DNA of 64,000 nt from Pyxidicoccus trucidator. GTDB taxonomy: Bacteria; Myxococcota; Myxococcia; Myxococcales; Myxococcaceae. Positions 49,850 through 59,626 of this stretch are shown here, one piece after another. Positions within the stretch are counted from its first letter, which is position 1, and each line of letters begins with the position of its first letter. The notes under the pieces are model-generated. The model saw only the letters and a list, made by a program, of their open reading frames with translations. It was not told the DNA's origin and did no database searches. Position numbers and translations under genes: made by a program. Location: positions 68,879 to 132,878 of the forward strand of contig NZ_JAAIXZ010000007.1 in assembly GCF_010894435.1 (NCBI RefSeq), given 5' to 3'.

Positions 49850-50337
49850 TGTCGCGACTCCATCCGGCGAGATGACGCGGTGCAGTTCCTCATGGCCATC
49901 GTGAGGGCGCCCGGGACGGCCCGCAGCGAGGGGCACACGCTCCGCTCGGTCTCCCGCACGGTGAGCAGGCCCGCTTGCAAGGCAACGCCCACGCGGCAGC
50001 GGGGTTGCGCGGTGGCGGTGCCCCTTCGATAATGAGCCGCATGTTCGCGTACTACATCCGGCTGCGCTGAGCCGCGGCAACGAACCGTCGCCGTGAGTCC
50101 GTCCCGCCCACCCGGCGTGGACGCGCCACGCGCACGTGCGTCGCTGCCGCCTTCCGTGCCCCCTTTCCCTCTCGAAAGGTCCGGGCGCGAAGCGCATGCC
50201 CCGGGTGCCCTGTGAGTCCTGCACCGCTCCGAGCACGCCCGTCACGGGTGCTCACGTGACGAGCGCGCAGGGTCCCCCGCGACGGACATGAGCCCCCGCC
50301 TCGGGCCCTCCCCTGTCGTTCCGGAGAAGGCCTCACC
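49850..50337. other. gene-free stretch upstream of hflX
   Basis: 488 bp. A tiny frame at 50033-50071 reads MSRMFAYYIRLR and stops; it looks like the first codons of an ABC-transporter permease (often MFAYYLRLAL...), so it may be a remnant. No other coding signal was seen. The hflX promoter must lie in the last 200 bp. Confidence 0.4.
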
Positions 50338-51699
50338 ATGCCTCAGCGCAACCCTCGTTTCCGCGGTCCCTCGCAGCACGGCCCCAGCGCCCTCCTCGTC
50401 GCAGTCCAGCTCCCCCACGCCGAGGACGCCGAAGTCTCGGCCTCCCTCTCCGAGTTGGAGAGGCTCGTCCTCGGGCTCGGCCTCCGCGTGGCCGGCACCA
50501 CCCTCCAGAAGCGGCCCAACGCCACGTCGCCCTCGCTGCTCGGAGAGGGCAAGCTGCGAGAGCTCGCGGCCCTCACCGGGGGCCCTGGCGCGAGCACTCC
50601 AGGACCTCGCGCGCACGCACGGCCTCAGGAGGCGAGTCCGGAGGCGTCCGGCCCGGACGGGGCGGGGGCGACGCGAGTGGACGTGGTCGTCATCGACTCG
50701 GACGTCACTCCGGGGCAGCTCCGGAACCTGGAACTGGCGCTCGGCTGCGAGGTGCTGGACCGCACGGCGGTCATCCTGCGGGTGTTCGAGCAGCGCGCCC
50801 GGACGCAAGAGGCACGCCTGGAGGTCGAGCTCGCGCGGCTCGCCTATGAGGCACCCCGCATCCGCGACGACGCCTCGCTCGGAGACCGCGAGGGAGGTGG
50901 CGGGCGCGGAGGCCGGGGACATACGAATGTCGAGCTCGCCCGGCAGCGCTCCCGCGAGCGGATGGCCGACCTGCGCCGGGAGCTGGACGCGGCACGGGCC
51001 ACCCACGCCACCCACCGGCTGCGCAGGAAGGACGTGCCCCTGGTGGCCCTGGTGGGCTACACGAACGCCGGGAAGTCCTCCCTGATGCGGGCCCTGACGG
51101 GCAGCGAGGTCCTGGTGGAGGACGCGCTGTTCGCGACGCTCGGCACCACGGTCCGCGCGCTCCAGCCGGAGACGACGCCGCGCATCCTCGTCTCCGACAC
51201 GGTGGGCTTCATCCGGAACCTGCCGCATGCGCTCATCGCGTCGTTCCAGTCCACGCTCGACGAGGCTCGCGACGCCTCGCTCCTGCTGTACGTCGTCGAT
51301 GCCGCGGACCCGGAGCTGCTCACGCAGCTCGACGTCACCCGCCGCGCCATCGACGCGCTGGGAGCGGCGGCGACGCCCTCGCTCGTCCTGCTCAACAAGA
51401 TTGACCGCGTGAGCCCCGAGGGACGAGCGCTGCTGGCCCGGCAGTTCCCGGAGGCCTTGCAGACCTGCGCCCACGACGCGGAGGACCTGCGGCGGCTCCG
51501 GGAGAGCCTCGTCGCCTTCTTCGAGGCGGCCATGGCCACCGAGACACTCGAGGTGCCCTACGCGCGCGGCGCGTTGCTCGGAGAGGTCCGGGCCAGCGCC
51601 CGCATCGTTTCGGAGGAGTACTCCGAGCGCGGGGTGACCCTGGTCGTGCGAGCGCCGGCTTCCGTGCTCGCGCGGCTGAAGCGGCTCCACGGACGCTGA
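50338..51699 (+). CDS. hflX: ribosome-associated GTPase HflX
   Basis: ATG 50338, with GGAGAAGG upstream; 453 residues. The HflX N-terminal domain (GEGKLREL, VVVIDSDVTPGQLRNLE, VLDRTAVIL) is followed by the linker helix and the G domain: G1 GYTNAGKSSL (240-249), G3 DTVGFIRNLP (from 287) and G4 NKID (353-356). Residues 88-108 form a Pro/Ala-rich insertion in the N-terminal domain that is absent in E. coli HflX. HflX splits stalled or hibernating 70S ribosomes, notably under heat stress. No partner genes lie nearby. Confidence 0.93.
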   Translation: MPQRNPRFRGPSQHGPSALLVAVQLPHAEDAEVSASLSELERLVLGLGLRVAGTTLQKRPNATSPSLLGEGKLRELAALTGGPGASTPGPRAHARPQEASPEASGPDGAGATRVDVVVIDSDVTPGQLRNLELALGCEVLDRTAVILRVFEQRARTQEARLEVELARLAYEAPRIRDDASLGDREGGGGRGGRGHTNVELARQRSRERMADLRRELDAARATHATHRLRRKDVPLVALVGYTNAGKSSLMRALTGSEVLVEDALFATLGTTVRALQPETTPRILVSDTVGFIRNLPHALIASFQSTLDEARDASLLLYVVDAADPELLTQLDVTRRAIDALGAAATPSLVLLNKIDRVSPEGRALLARQFPEALQTCAHDAEDLRRLRESLVAFFEAAMATETLEVPYARGALLGEVRASARIVSEEYSERGVTLVVRAPASVLARLKRLHGR

Positions 51700-51708
51700 G
51701 GCTCGGGG

Positions 51709-51734
51709 GACCCGGCTCCAGGAAAGGCCGGGTC
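51709..51734 (+). terminator. hairpin after hflX
   Basis: GACCCGGC pairs with GCCGGGTC (8 bp) around a 10-nt loop, with three further pairs possible at the base. It begins 9 nt after the stop codon and is followed by TCCTG. Confidence 0.65.
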
Positions 51735-51831
51735 TCCTGTACCGGGCCCGTCGCATGAAAATGTATAGTCCGGCCAGCGAGGGGGGCCGTTCGAAGAGGC
51801 ACGAAGGCTCGCCCCCCCGGGAACAGCGGCC

Positions 51832-54800
51832 ATGCGCAACCTCCTTGTCCTGCTCGCAGTCACCTTCCTCGCGTGTTCTTCGGAACCACCTCCCTCTGAC
51901 GGCGCGCCCGATGCGGGGTCGGTGGACACGCCTGACGCCGGAAGGCCCGACGCTGGGGTGACCTGTGGCCCTGGAAGCTGCGCGGGTTGCTGCGACAGCG
52001 CCGGCCAGTGTCGCGCGGGCACGGAGAACGCCGCCTGCGGCCTGGCGGGGGCGACGTGCAGCGACTGCCTCACCGCCGTCTGCGTCTCCGGACGGTGTGA
52101 GACGCCCGTGGAGCCGCTCGAGGGTGAAGCCTGCGTCGCGCCCATCGAGCTGCGCGTGGACTCGGAAGGCTTCGCGAGCGCGACCGTCGACCTGACCGAC
52201 CTGGCCGACGACACCACCGCGAGCTGCGGCACCGGAGGCGCCGATGCGGTCGTCGCCTTCGACGTGCCGGAGAACGGCACCTATGTCGAGCTCGTCGTGC
52301 GCTCGGACGACGAGGGAGTGCGGCCCCTCGTCGCCCTGCGCGGCGAGTGCGCCCAGGGCGGCTCGGAGTCCCGGTGCGACCTCGCCCCGGCGGGCGGCCG
52401 GAGCGCGCGCGTCACGACGGTGGCCCAGCGCGGCCGGCTCTTCGGCTGGGTGGAGGCGGTCGGCACCGCGAGCTCCCCGCTGCACGTGGAGCTGCGGCTG
52501 TCTCCGGCCGGGGCGGGCGACACCTGCGCCGCGCCTCGCGCGCTCACGCTGTCCGGTGGGAGTGCCACCCTCCGGGATGACCTCCGCCGCTACGCGCCTG
52601 ACACGCTCAGCTGCGTCGAGGGCGCGCGCGACGCGGTGTACACCTTCACGCTCGTGGCCCCGTCGGAGGTGCAGGTCTCCGTCACCTCGCGCACCCCCGG
52701 GTTCCAGCCCGTGCTCACCGTGGACTTCATCTGCACGAGCCCCACCTGCAACGCCTCCAGGCCGGGGACCCCCCGCTTCGAGGGTGAGCTCTACACGGGG
52801 ACGTACTCCGTCATCGTGTCCTCGGAGACCCTCGCCGCCGGCGAGTTCGACCTCTCCCTCAACACCCGGCCGTCGCCTAGCGGAGAGGTCTGCTCGGAGG
52901 CCTCCCTGCTGACCTTTGATGCCAACCGTCAGGCCACCGCCTTCGTGCCGACCGAGGGCCGCGCGAACGACTTCACGCTGGGCTGCATGGACTCGACGCC
53001 CGGGCCCGACTCCGTCTACCGCTTCCGGGTGGACCAGACGAGCGACTTCTCCGCGACGCTCAGCGGCAGCTCACTCTCGTCCTCCAACGTGCTCGCCCTG
53101 CGCTCCGCCTGTGACGGCGTGGACCTGGGCTGCGGCCCGGCGCTCTCCGTCGCCGACCTCGCCCCGGGCGAGTACTTCCTCTTCACCGATTCGTCCGCCT
53201 TCGAGACCCGCACCCTCACGCTGTCGGCGCAGCTCACCGGAGCACGCCCCCAGGGCGAGACGTGCGCGCGTCCCATTCCCATCTCCCTCTCGAATGGCGC
53301 GGCCGGCGGCACCGCCCGGGTGACCAACACCATGAGCGGCGCGACGGACGAGATTCCCGAGGAGTGCGGCGCGACGGGCACCGTGCCCGAGCGCGTCTAC
53401 TCGCTCACCATCGACCAGCCCCTGCTCGTCCACGCCACCGCGACGCGGACGGGCACGAGCGGCTCGCTCGCCCTGCGCATCATGGAGACACGCCACTGCG
53501 GGACGCCCTATTCGACGGCCTGCCAGACGGGAGCGACCGCCACCGTCCAGGAGCTGCTCCTCGCGGGCACGTACTTCTTCGTCATCGAGTCGGCCACCGG
53601 GGCAGGCTTCACGCTCGACGTGAGCGCGGAGCCCGCGTCCGAAGGAGAGTCCTGCATCAACCCCGCCGGCTTCGACTTCCCCGCGGGGGGCGGCACGCGC
53701 ACGCACGACGCCAGCACGCAGGGCAGCTCACAGGAGAACGGCAACAGCGCCTGCATGGGCTACGACCTGCCCGACCGCGTGTACAGCCTCACGCTCACCG
53801 ACCCGCACTCGAACCTGGTGGTGACGGCCACGGCCCAGGGCACGAGCAATGCCCCGGCCCTCATCCTCGTTCCGACCTGCACGGATGTCGTACCCCTGGC
53901 TCAGAGCTGCGTGTCGACGGCCCAGGCCTCGCGCGTGCTCCGGCAGACGGCCCTCCCCGCGGGCACATACTTCCTCTGGGTGAAGGGCCCGACAGTCGCC
54001 GGCACGGACTACCACCTGGAGGTCTCCGCGACGCCGACTCCGGTGGGCGACACCTGCGCGGTGGCCACCCCGGTGACGCTGTCCGAGGGGCCCGCGGGAG
54101 GCACGGCCACCCTCACGGGGACGACCGTGGGCATGGCGGATGACCTCGACTCCTGCAACCAGATCTCCCCCTCCTTCCCGGACCATGTCTACTCGCTCAC
54201 CCTCGACCGCGAGCTGGACGTGAAGGTGAAGATGACGCCCGCGCAGTCCTCGGCCCGGGGCATGGTGTCGCTCGCCGACGCCACGTGCCGGGCGTCCGGC
54301 CGCGGGTGCGGGCAGCGGGGAACGGACGGTGTGACGACCCTGCGCGCGGAGAGCCTGGGGGCCGGCACCCACTTCTTCTCCGTGGACCACACCTCCGGTG
54401 GCCCCGATGCCTACTCGCTCGAAGTATCAGCGGTTCCTCATCAGCCGGGAGAGACGTGCGCGAACCCGCTCCCGCTGGTGTTCTCGGAGGGCGCCGCGGG
54501 AGGCACCTCGGTCCTCAACTTCGACCCGCGTGACTTCTTCGATGACCCGAGCGGAGGCTGTTTCGGGGACGGGGCGGACGCGTACTTCACGTTCACCATC
54601 GACCGAGTGCTCGACCTGTACGTGGCCGTGCCGCGCGATGCGTCCACCGGGGTTCCCCGCCTGTCCCTCATCCGGAGCTGCGGTGAGTCGCTCTCCTGCG
54701 AGGCGGTCTACACGTCCTCGGGCCCGTTCGCCCGGGGCAACCTGCAGCCGGGCACGTACCTGCTCGTCGTGGACTTCGAGCAGGCGCGCGAAGAGGGGCC

Positions 54801-56433
54801 CCTGACGCTCCAGGCCTCGCTGACGCTGCCCACCCCCGGAGACACCTGCGACATCGCCATTCCGCTCAGCTTCGCTCCGGAGGGAGGCACCACCGAAGTG
54901 CCAGGGACCTTCGCGGGCGCCTTCGACGACCATCAGGTGGGCTGCTCGGCGCTCTACGAGGACCGCGTCTACACCTTCACCACCACCCAGCCGATGAGCT
55001 TCATCGCCGAGGCCACCAACGCCTCGGGCACGAAGGCGCCGTCCCTCTCCCTGCATGGCGGCGCCTGTGACGGCACAGGCACGGAGGTCACCTGCGCCCC
55101 TGGCGGTAGGGCGCGGTCGTCCCTCCGCACCACGGACCTGGCTCCGGGCACCTACTATCTGTTCGTGGAAAGGGGGGGCTACGACGCCCCCGACGACTAC
55201 TCGCTGAAGGTGACCCTGGGAGCGCGGCCGGCGGGTGACGTCTGCGCCAGCGCGCTCCCCCTGGGGCTGCCGACGAGCGGCCCCGGGCACGTCACCGTCC
55301 AGGGCGACACGGGGCGCTTCTTCCATGACCTGACGCCCTCCTGCGGGGCTTCGTCTGGAACGCGCAACGCGCCGGACTCCGTCTACACCTTTACCACCAC
55401 GGAGCGGATGAACCTGCGCCTGTCCACGAAGGCCCTCACCTCCGGCTTCCGGCCCACCGTGTCGCTGCGCCGGGGGTGCACCAGCTTCGACAGCGACCTG
55501 CGCTGCGAGTCGACTCCCACCTTCTCGCCGGACACCTGGACGAGCTACCGCGACCTGCCCGCGGGCACGTACTACGTCGTCATCGACGGCTACGACGCCA
55601 CCCAGGACGGTGCCTTCGAGCTGGTTGCGCGCCTGTCGCCCTCGGGACAGGTGGGCGAGAGCTGCACGAGTCCGGAGCCGTTGACGCTCTCCCAGGGCAC
55701 CCACGGCCGCGCGACGCTCACCCGCGCGTTCCCCGACTACTTCGAGGACCACCGGGACTGCTGGGGCTTCGACGGCAGCGATGCCGTCTTCGCGGTCACC
55801 ACCGACCGTCCGCGGCGCCTCCATGCCCGCGCCCTGGGCTCGCCGGCCGTGACGCAGCCGGTGCTGTCCGTCCGGGGCAACCCCTGTGCCGATGAGGCCT
55901 CGCAGCTCGCCTGCGAGCGCGCCTCCCTGGACGGCCTCTCCCGCGTGTCCGCCGACCTCCCGGCCGGAACCTCGTACCTCATCGTCAAGTCGCCGCTGGA
56001 CAACCCGACGGGCACCTTCCAGCTCGACGTGGAGGTCGACGACTTCGCGGCGGGCGACGTCTGCGCGGGCGCGCTCCCCGTGTCCTTCTCGAATGGCGCG
56101 GCGGGCGGCACGGCGACCGTCACCCTGGACCCGGCCGCGCTCGGCTCGGACGCGAGGTTGACGTGTGATTCCGGCAACCGGCCCGATGCCTACTTCACCT
56201 TCACCACGGACCGCATGCTCAACCTGTCGGCCACGCTCCGTCGCCAGAACACGAGCGACACGTTCTCCATGGGGCTGCTGGCGGGCTGCGCGGGGGCGGA
56301 GGCGGTGTGCCGCGCCACCGGCTTCTCCTCGGCGCCGTTGGTGCTCACACGGAACGCGCTGCCCGCGGGCACCCACGTCCTCGTCGTCCGGGGTGGCACG
56401 GGCTTCACCGTGGACCTGTCGCTCACCCCGTGA
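51832..56433 (+). CDS. giant lipoprotein with eleven beta-sandwich repeats
   Basis: ATG 51832; 1,533 residues. The lipoprotein signal is short (lipobox FLAC near residue 16), then a Pro/Asp linker and a small cysteine-rich block (residues ~44-85, eleven Cys). Eleven repeats of about 130 residues follow. Each opens with G(E/D)xC, as in GETCANPLPLVFSEGAAGG, has a second Cys about 30 residues on, continues with a DxxYxFT(I/L/T) strand, and ends with LPAGTYFLxV. The repeats recall PPC-type beta-sandwiches stabilised by one disulfide. An adhesive or matrix role is plausible. Repeats differ enough that recent duplication is not obvious. Confidence 0.85.
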   Translation: MRNLLVLLAVTFLACSSEPPPSDGAPDAGSVDTPDAGRPDAGVTCGPGSCAGCCDSAGQCRAGTENAACGLAGATCSDCLTAVCVSGRCETPVEPLEGEACVAPIELRVDSEGFASATVDLTDLADDTTASCGTGGADAVVAFDVPENGTYVELVVRSDDEGVRPLVALRGECAQGGSESRCDLAPAGGRSARVTTVAQRGRLFGWVEAVGTASSPLHVELRLSPAGAGDTCAAPRALTLSGGSATLRDDLRRYAPDTLSCVEGARDAVYTFTLVAPSEVQVSVTSRTPGFQPVLTVDFICTSPTCNASRPGTPRFEGELYTGTYSVIVSSETLAAGEFDLSLNTRPSPSGEVCSEASLLTFDANRQATAFVPTEGRANDFTLGCMDSTPGPDSVYRFRVDQTSDFSATLSGSSLSSSNVLALRSACDGVDLGCGPALSVADLAPGEYFLFTDSSAFETRTLTLSAQLTGARPQGETCARPIPISLSNGAAGGTARVTNTMSGATDEIPEECGATGTVPERVYSLTIDQPLLVHATATRTGTSGSLALRIMETRHCGTPYSTACQTGATATVQELLLAGTYFFVIESATGAGFTLDVSAEPASEGESCINPAGFDFPAGGGTRTHDASTQGSSQENGNSACMGYDLPDRVYSLTLTDPHSNLVVTATAQGTSNAPALILVPTCTDVVPLAQSCVSTAQASRVLRQTALPAGTYFLWVKGPTVAGTDYHLEVSATPTPVGDTCAVATPVTLSEGPAGGTATLTGTTVGMADDLDSCNQISPSFPDHVYSLTLDRELDVKVKMTPAQSSARGMVSLADATCRASGRGCGQRGTDGVTTLRAESLGAGTHFFSVDHTSGGPDAYSLEVSAVPHQPGETCANPLPLVFSEGAAGGTSVLNFDPRDFFDDPSGGCFGDGADAYFTFTIDRVLDLYVAVPRDASTGVPRLSLIRSCGESLSCEAVYTSSGPFARGNLQPGTYLLVVDFEQAREEGPLTLQASLTLPTPGDTCDIAIPLSFAPEGGTTEVPGTFAGAFDDHQVGCSALYEDRVYTFTTTQPMSFIAEATNASGTKAPSLSLHGGACDGTGTEVTCAPGGRARSSLRTTDLAPGTYYLFVERGGYDAPDDYSLKVTLGARPAGDVCASALPLGLPTSGPGHVTVQGDTGRFFHDLTPSCGASSGTRNAPDSVYTFTTTERMNLRLSTKALTSGFRPTVSLRRGCTSFDSDLRCESTPTFSPDTWTSYRDLPAGTYYVVIDGYDATQDGAFELVARLSPSGQVGESCTSPEPLTLSQGTHGRATLTRAFPDYFEDHRDCWGFDGSDAVFAVTTDRPRRLHARALGSPAVTQPVLSVRGNPCADEASQLACERASLDGLSRVSADLPAGTSYLIVKSPLDNPTGTFQLDVEVDDFAAGDVCAGALPVSFSNGAAGGTATVTLDPAALGSDARLTCDSGNRPDAYFTFTTDRMLNLSATLRRQNTSDTFSMGLLAGCAGAEAVCRATGFSSAPLVLTRNALPAGTHVLVVRGGTGFTVDLSLTP

Positions 56434-56543
56434 GCGACAGGTGTACCCGCGGTGGCGCGGCTCAATCCCTTACGTCTACGACCATGGTTTGAGCCGAGGC
56501 CCGGGTGTGGAGAGGGAGAGCGATTGAAGGTGAGGCCGCCGGG

Positions 56544-56858
56544 CTAGAAACAATCACCGCAGGCGTAGACACCCGTCGGAACCGCATCGATGAAGCTCGA
56601 GCCGGATTGGCAATAGAGGTGCTCCACGTTGTAGAAACCGGGGCCTCCCGAGTAGTAGCAGGGCGCTTGCCACCTTGCCAATCGCGCGCAGTTCCAGACG
56701 TAGGACCCCGTGTATCCCGCGGGACACGAGGGTGCCAGCGATTGAGTCTGTTCGGCGACAGGGGAGTCTGGATTCTCCCCGTTGGGTTCTACACCTCCAC
56801 AACCGGTCAGCACTCCCGCGACAAGCATCGAACCGACAACGAGAACGCGGCTTTGCAT
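56544..56858 (-). CDS. small secreted cysteine-containing lipoprotein
   Basis: ATG 56858 with GGAGG 7 nt upstream; 104 residues. The signal peptide ends LTGC (Cys20). After an acidic Glu/Pro linker the mature core has seven cysteines with aromatic residues (SYVWNCARL, CYYSGGPGFYN, VYACGDCF), like a disulfide-rich mini-domain. It resembles the other small Cys-rich lipoprotein at 13389 only in plan. Function unknown. Confidence 0.75.
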   Translation of the reverse strand: MQSRVLVVGSMLVAGVLTGCGGVEPNGENPDSPVAEQTQSLAPSCPAGYTGSYVWNCARLARWQAPCYYSGGPGFYNVEHLYCQSGSSFIDAVPTGVYACGDCF

Positions 56859-57030
56859 GCGGCCTCCGGTACTTCTCGGGTGGGTACCGATGAGAAGCGT
56901 AACGCCCCCGCGCATTGACAGGCAAACCCGCCGCGAGTGGTGTTTCTGGTGAGGTATGAATTCTCCAGCCATGACTGACTCTGCGGACTCCCACGTCGTG
57001 GGCGCCGGGCGTGAGCCACGCTCAGCCTGT

Positions 57031-57057
57031 GCGGTTTCGATTCCCGCCGCCTCCGCA
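57031..57057 (+). other. tmRNA/tRNA 3'-end-like fragment
   Basis: The sequence reads GCGGTTTCGATTCCCGCC followed by GCCTCCGCA. TTCGATTCCCGCCGCCTCC is the usual form of a tmRNA T-loop and 3' acceptor end, and only the first T of the T-stem is off. The rest of an RNA gene is not present upstream. Such 3' fragments are often left by integrases that use tmRNA or tRNA ends as attachment sites. It lies in a 400-bp gap without a normal gene (56859-57257). Confidence 0.4.
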
Positions 57058-57193
57058 TCCAGAAGCCCAGCAAACCATCCACTCCCGACGAAAAGGTGCA
57101 ATCGGATTGCGGAAAGCGGATGAGAGGTGCGACAGAGGGCGAGGTATTGCGAGCAGCTGCTGCCGAGAGTTCAACATCCGAGGAGGCAGTCCC

Positions 57194-57208
57194 ATGAAGA
57201 TTGCTTGA
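57194..57208 (+). other. four-codon minigene with strong ribosome site
   Basis: GAGGAGGC (57180-57187) precedes ATG AAG ATT GCT TGA. It could be the cut start of a lost gene or a tiny leader before the next gene, whose start is 50 nt further on. It is too short to claim a product. Confidence 0.2.
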
Positions 57209-57257
57209 GCTCAACCCGGAATACCGGGAAGGAGGTGGCACACCCAGGAGCGTGGCA

Positions 57258-59354
57258 ATGAATGGTCGTCACCTGCCCGTCGCAGCTCTCCGCATCGTCC
57301 TCGCCTCATGCTTCGCCACCATTGCCGCCTGTGGAGTCAACACGGAGCGCGGCACCCCAGACCTCTCGACGCAGACCGCCGCGGTCACCTCGGGCACCCG
57401 GCTCATCGGCGTGCAGTCCGGCCGCTGCCTCGACGTGGCCCAGAACAGCCAGACGTCGGGGCAGGGGCTCAACATCTATGACTGCCACGCGCAGGCGAAC
57501 CAGCGGTTCCTGTTCACGCCCGAGGGCGAGCTGCGCGTGTTCGACGGCGCCTGGTGCGTCCAGCCAGCGACCTCCAGCGCCGGGGCCCGAGCGGTCATCG
57601 GTGCCTGCACCGGGGCCGCGAACCAGCGGTGGGTCCGCAACGCCAACGGCACGGTGGTCCATACGCCGACCTCGCTGTGCCTCGACGTGTCCGGCCAGGC
57701 CACCGCCAACAGCTCGCCGGTGGTGGTCTGGAATTGCAACGGCCAGACGAACCAGCAGTGGTCGCTGCCGCCCGACACCCAGCCTCCCACCGTGCCCACG
57801 GGACTCACCCTGTCCAACGTGACGTGCAACTCGGCCACGCTCACGTGGTCTCCGTCCACGGACAACGAGGGGGTCGCCTTCTATGACGTCTACCACGACG
57901 GCCAGCACATGAAGTCCGTCTCCGCCGCCACGGTGTCCACCCAGCTGACGGTGGTCCCCGGCGCGACCTGGGGGCTGTATGTGAATGCGCGGGATGCGGC
58001 GGGCAACGTCTCTCAAGGCAGCGCTACGCTCACCCTCACCCCGCCGCAGTGCCAGGTGGATACCCAGCCCCCCAGTATCCCGACCGGCGTCACCGCCACC
58101 GCCCTGGGCACCAGCGTCACGGTGAGCTGGACCGCGTCGACCGACAACGTGGGCGTGAGCGCGTACGACGTGTTCCGAGGGGGCGTGAAGATTGGAACGG
58201 TGTCCGGCTCGCCGCCCGGGACGGCTTTCGTCGACAGCGGCCTCTCCCCGAACACGACCTACGCGTACGCCGTGCTCGCCCGTGACGCCCAGGCCAATGC
58301 GTCCGCCCAGAGCTCGGCCGTGACAGTCACCACCGGCCAGGCCTGCACGAACGCCGTCTGCTCCGTGTCGCAGGTGGCCACCGACACGGATATCCCGTGG
58401 GGCCTGGTGAACCTGCCGGACGGCTCGGTGCTCTACGGCCGCAGGGACGCGCAGAACATCGTTCGCCTGGACCCGGCGACGGGCCAGAAGACGTCGGTGG
58501 GAACCCTCCCCAACGTCCAGAGCACCGACGGCGAGGGCGGGCTGATGGGACTGGCCATCTCCCCCTCCTTCTCCAGCGACCGCTGGCTGTACGTGATGCA
58601 CACGTCCCCCACCGACAACCGAATCGTGCGCCTCAAGTACGAGAACGGCGTCCTCAACACCTCCTCGCTCCAGGTGCTGCTCCAGGGCATCGGCCGCAAC
58701 AAGTTCCACAACGGCGGGCGCCTGCGTTTCGGCCCGGACGGGAAGCTCTACGCATCGACGGGTGATGCCCAGAACGGCGCCTACGCGCAGGACCTCAACA
58801 ACCTGGCCGGCAAGGTTCTGCGGCTCAATGCCGACGGCACCATCCCGTCCGACAACCCCTTCGGCAACTACGTATGGAGCTACGGCCACCGCAACCCGCA
58901 GGGGCTGGCGTTCGATTCCCAGGGTCGTCTGTGGGAACAGGAGTTCGGCAACTCGGTGATGGATGAGACGAACCTCATCCAGCGGGGTGGGAACTACGGC
59001 TGGCCGAACTGTGAAGGAACGGTGTCCCAGGGCGGCTCGGGCTGCGCGACGGCCGGGTACATCGCCCCGAAGCGGACCTACTCCACGGCGGAAGGCTCCT
59101 GCTCCGGCATCGCAGTGGTCCGCGACGTCCTCTACGTGGCCTGCGCCCGTGGCTCACGGCTCTACCGCGAGGTCATCAGCGGCACCGAGCTGACCAACGT
59201 GCAGCAGTTCTTCGTCGGCACCTACGGCCGGCTGCGCACCGTCGAGCCGACCCTCGATGGCAACCTGTGGATGACCACCACCAACCAGGGCGACAAGGAC
59301 AGCATCCCCGACAACAGCAACGAGAAGATTTTCCGCGTCGTGCTCGGACAGTAG
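57258..59354 (+). CDS. secreted glucose/sorbosone-dehydrogenase-like protein with ricin-type lectin and two FN3 domains
   Basis: ATG 57258, AGGAG 7 nt upstream; 698 residues with a lipoprotein-like signal (IAAC). Residues ~45-175 are a ricin B-type beta-trefoil (RCLDVAQNSQTSGQGLNIYDC, then two further QxW-type repeats with NQRW and NQQWSL). Two fibronectin type III domains follow (PPTVPTGLTL and PPSIPTGVTA). The last 330 residues are a PQQ sugar-dehydrogenase-like propeller: DIPWGLVNLPDGS, EGGLMGLAISPSF, NGGRLRFGPDGKLYASTGD and YGHRNPQGLAFD. A secreted carbohydrate-binding dehydrogenase is likely; the cofactor is not proven. Confidence 0.88.
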   Translation: MNGRHLPVAALRIVLASCFATIAACGVNTERGTPDLSTQTAAVTSGTRLIGVQSGRCLDVAQNSQTSGQGLNIYDCHAQANQRFLFTPEGELRVFDGAWCVQPATSSAGARAVIGACTGAANQRWVRNANGTVVHTPTSLCLDVSGQATANSSPVVVWNCNGQTNQQWSLPPDTQPPTVPTGLTLSNVTCNSATLTWSPSTDNEGVAFYDVYHDGQHMKSVSAATVSTQLTVVPGATWGLYVNARDAAGNVSQGSATLTLTPPQCQVDTQPPSIPTGVTATALGTSVTVSWTASTDNVGVSAYDVFRGGVKIGTVSGSPPGTAFVDSGLSPNTTYAYAVLARDAQANASAQSSAVTVTTGQACTNAVCSVSQVATDTDIPWGLVNLPDGSVLYGRRDAQNIVRLDPATGQKTSVGTLPNVQSTDGEGGLMGLAISPSFSSDRWLYVMHTSPTDNRIVRLKYENGVLNTSSLQVLLQGIGRNKFHNGGRLRFGPDGKLYASTGDAQNGAYAQDLNNLAGKVLRLNADGTIPSDNPFGNYVWSYGHRNPQGLAFDSQGRLWEQEFGNSVMDETNLIQRGGNYGWPNCEGTVSQGGSGCATAGYIAPKRTYSTAEGSCSGIAVVRDVLYVACARGSRLYREVISGTELTNVQQFFVGTYGRLRTVEPTLDGNLWMTTTNQGDKDSIPDNSNEKIFRVVLGQ

Positions 59355-59366
59355 GGAGCGTTCAAG

Positions 59367-59395
59367 GCCCCCGGAGCCCAGGAGGGGCCGGGGGC
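59367..59395 (+). terminator. hairpin after the sugar dehydrogenase gene
   Basis: GCCCCCGG pairs with CCGGGGGC (8 bp) around a 13-nt loop, 12 nt after the stop codon. The 230 bp from here to 59626 hold no gene I can support. Confidence 0.5.
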
Positions 59396-59626
59396 ATGGG
59401 ACGCATGACATTCCGGAGACCTTCGACACGTTCGTCGCGTTCCTCTATCCCCGCCCCTCCGTTCCCCATCCGAACCCCTGCCCCTGGTGGCGCACTGGGA
59501 GGTCGTTGCTCGAGCCGGTCAGCGCGCTTGCGGCGTGGGCCCAGAGCCACCGCCCGGCGGTTCAGCGTGCCCGCGATGCCTTTGACCCGGTGGCGGAGGA
59601 AACGGGCCGCGGCCGCAACGCGTGAG

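Noticed and set aside
50033..50071. 13-codon frame MSRMFAYYIRLR
   Set aside because: It recalls the start of an ABC permease, but twelve residues cannot support a call.
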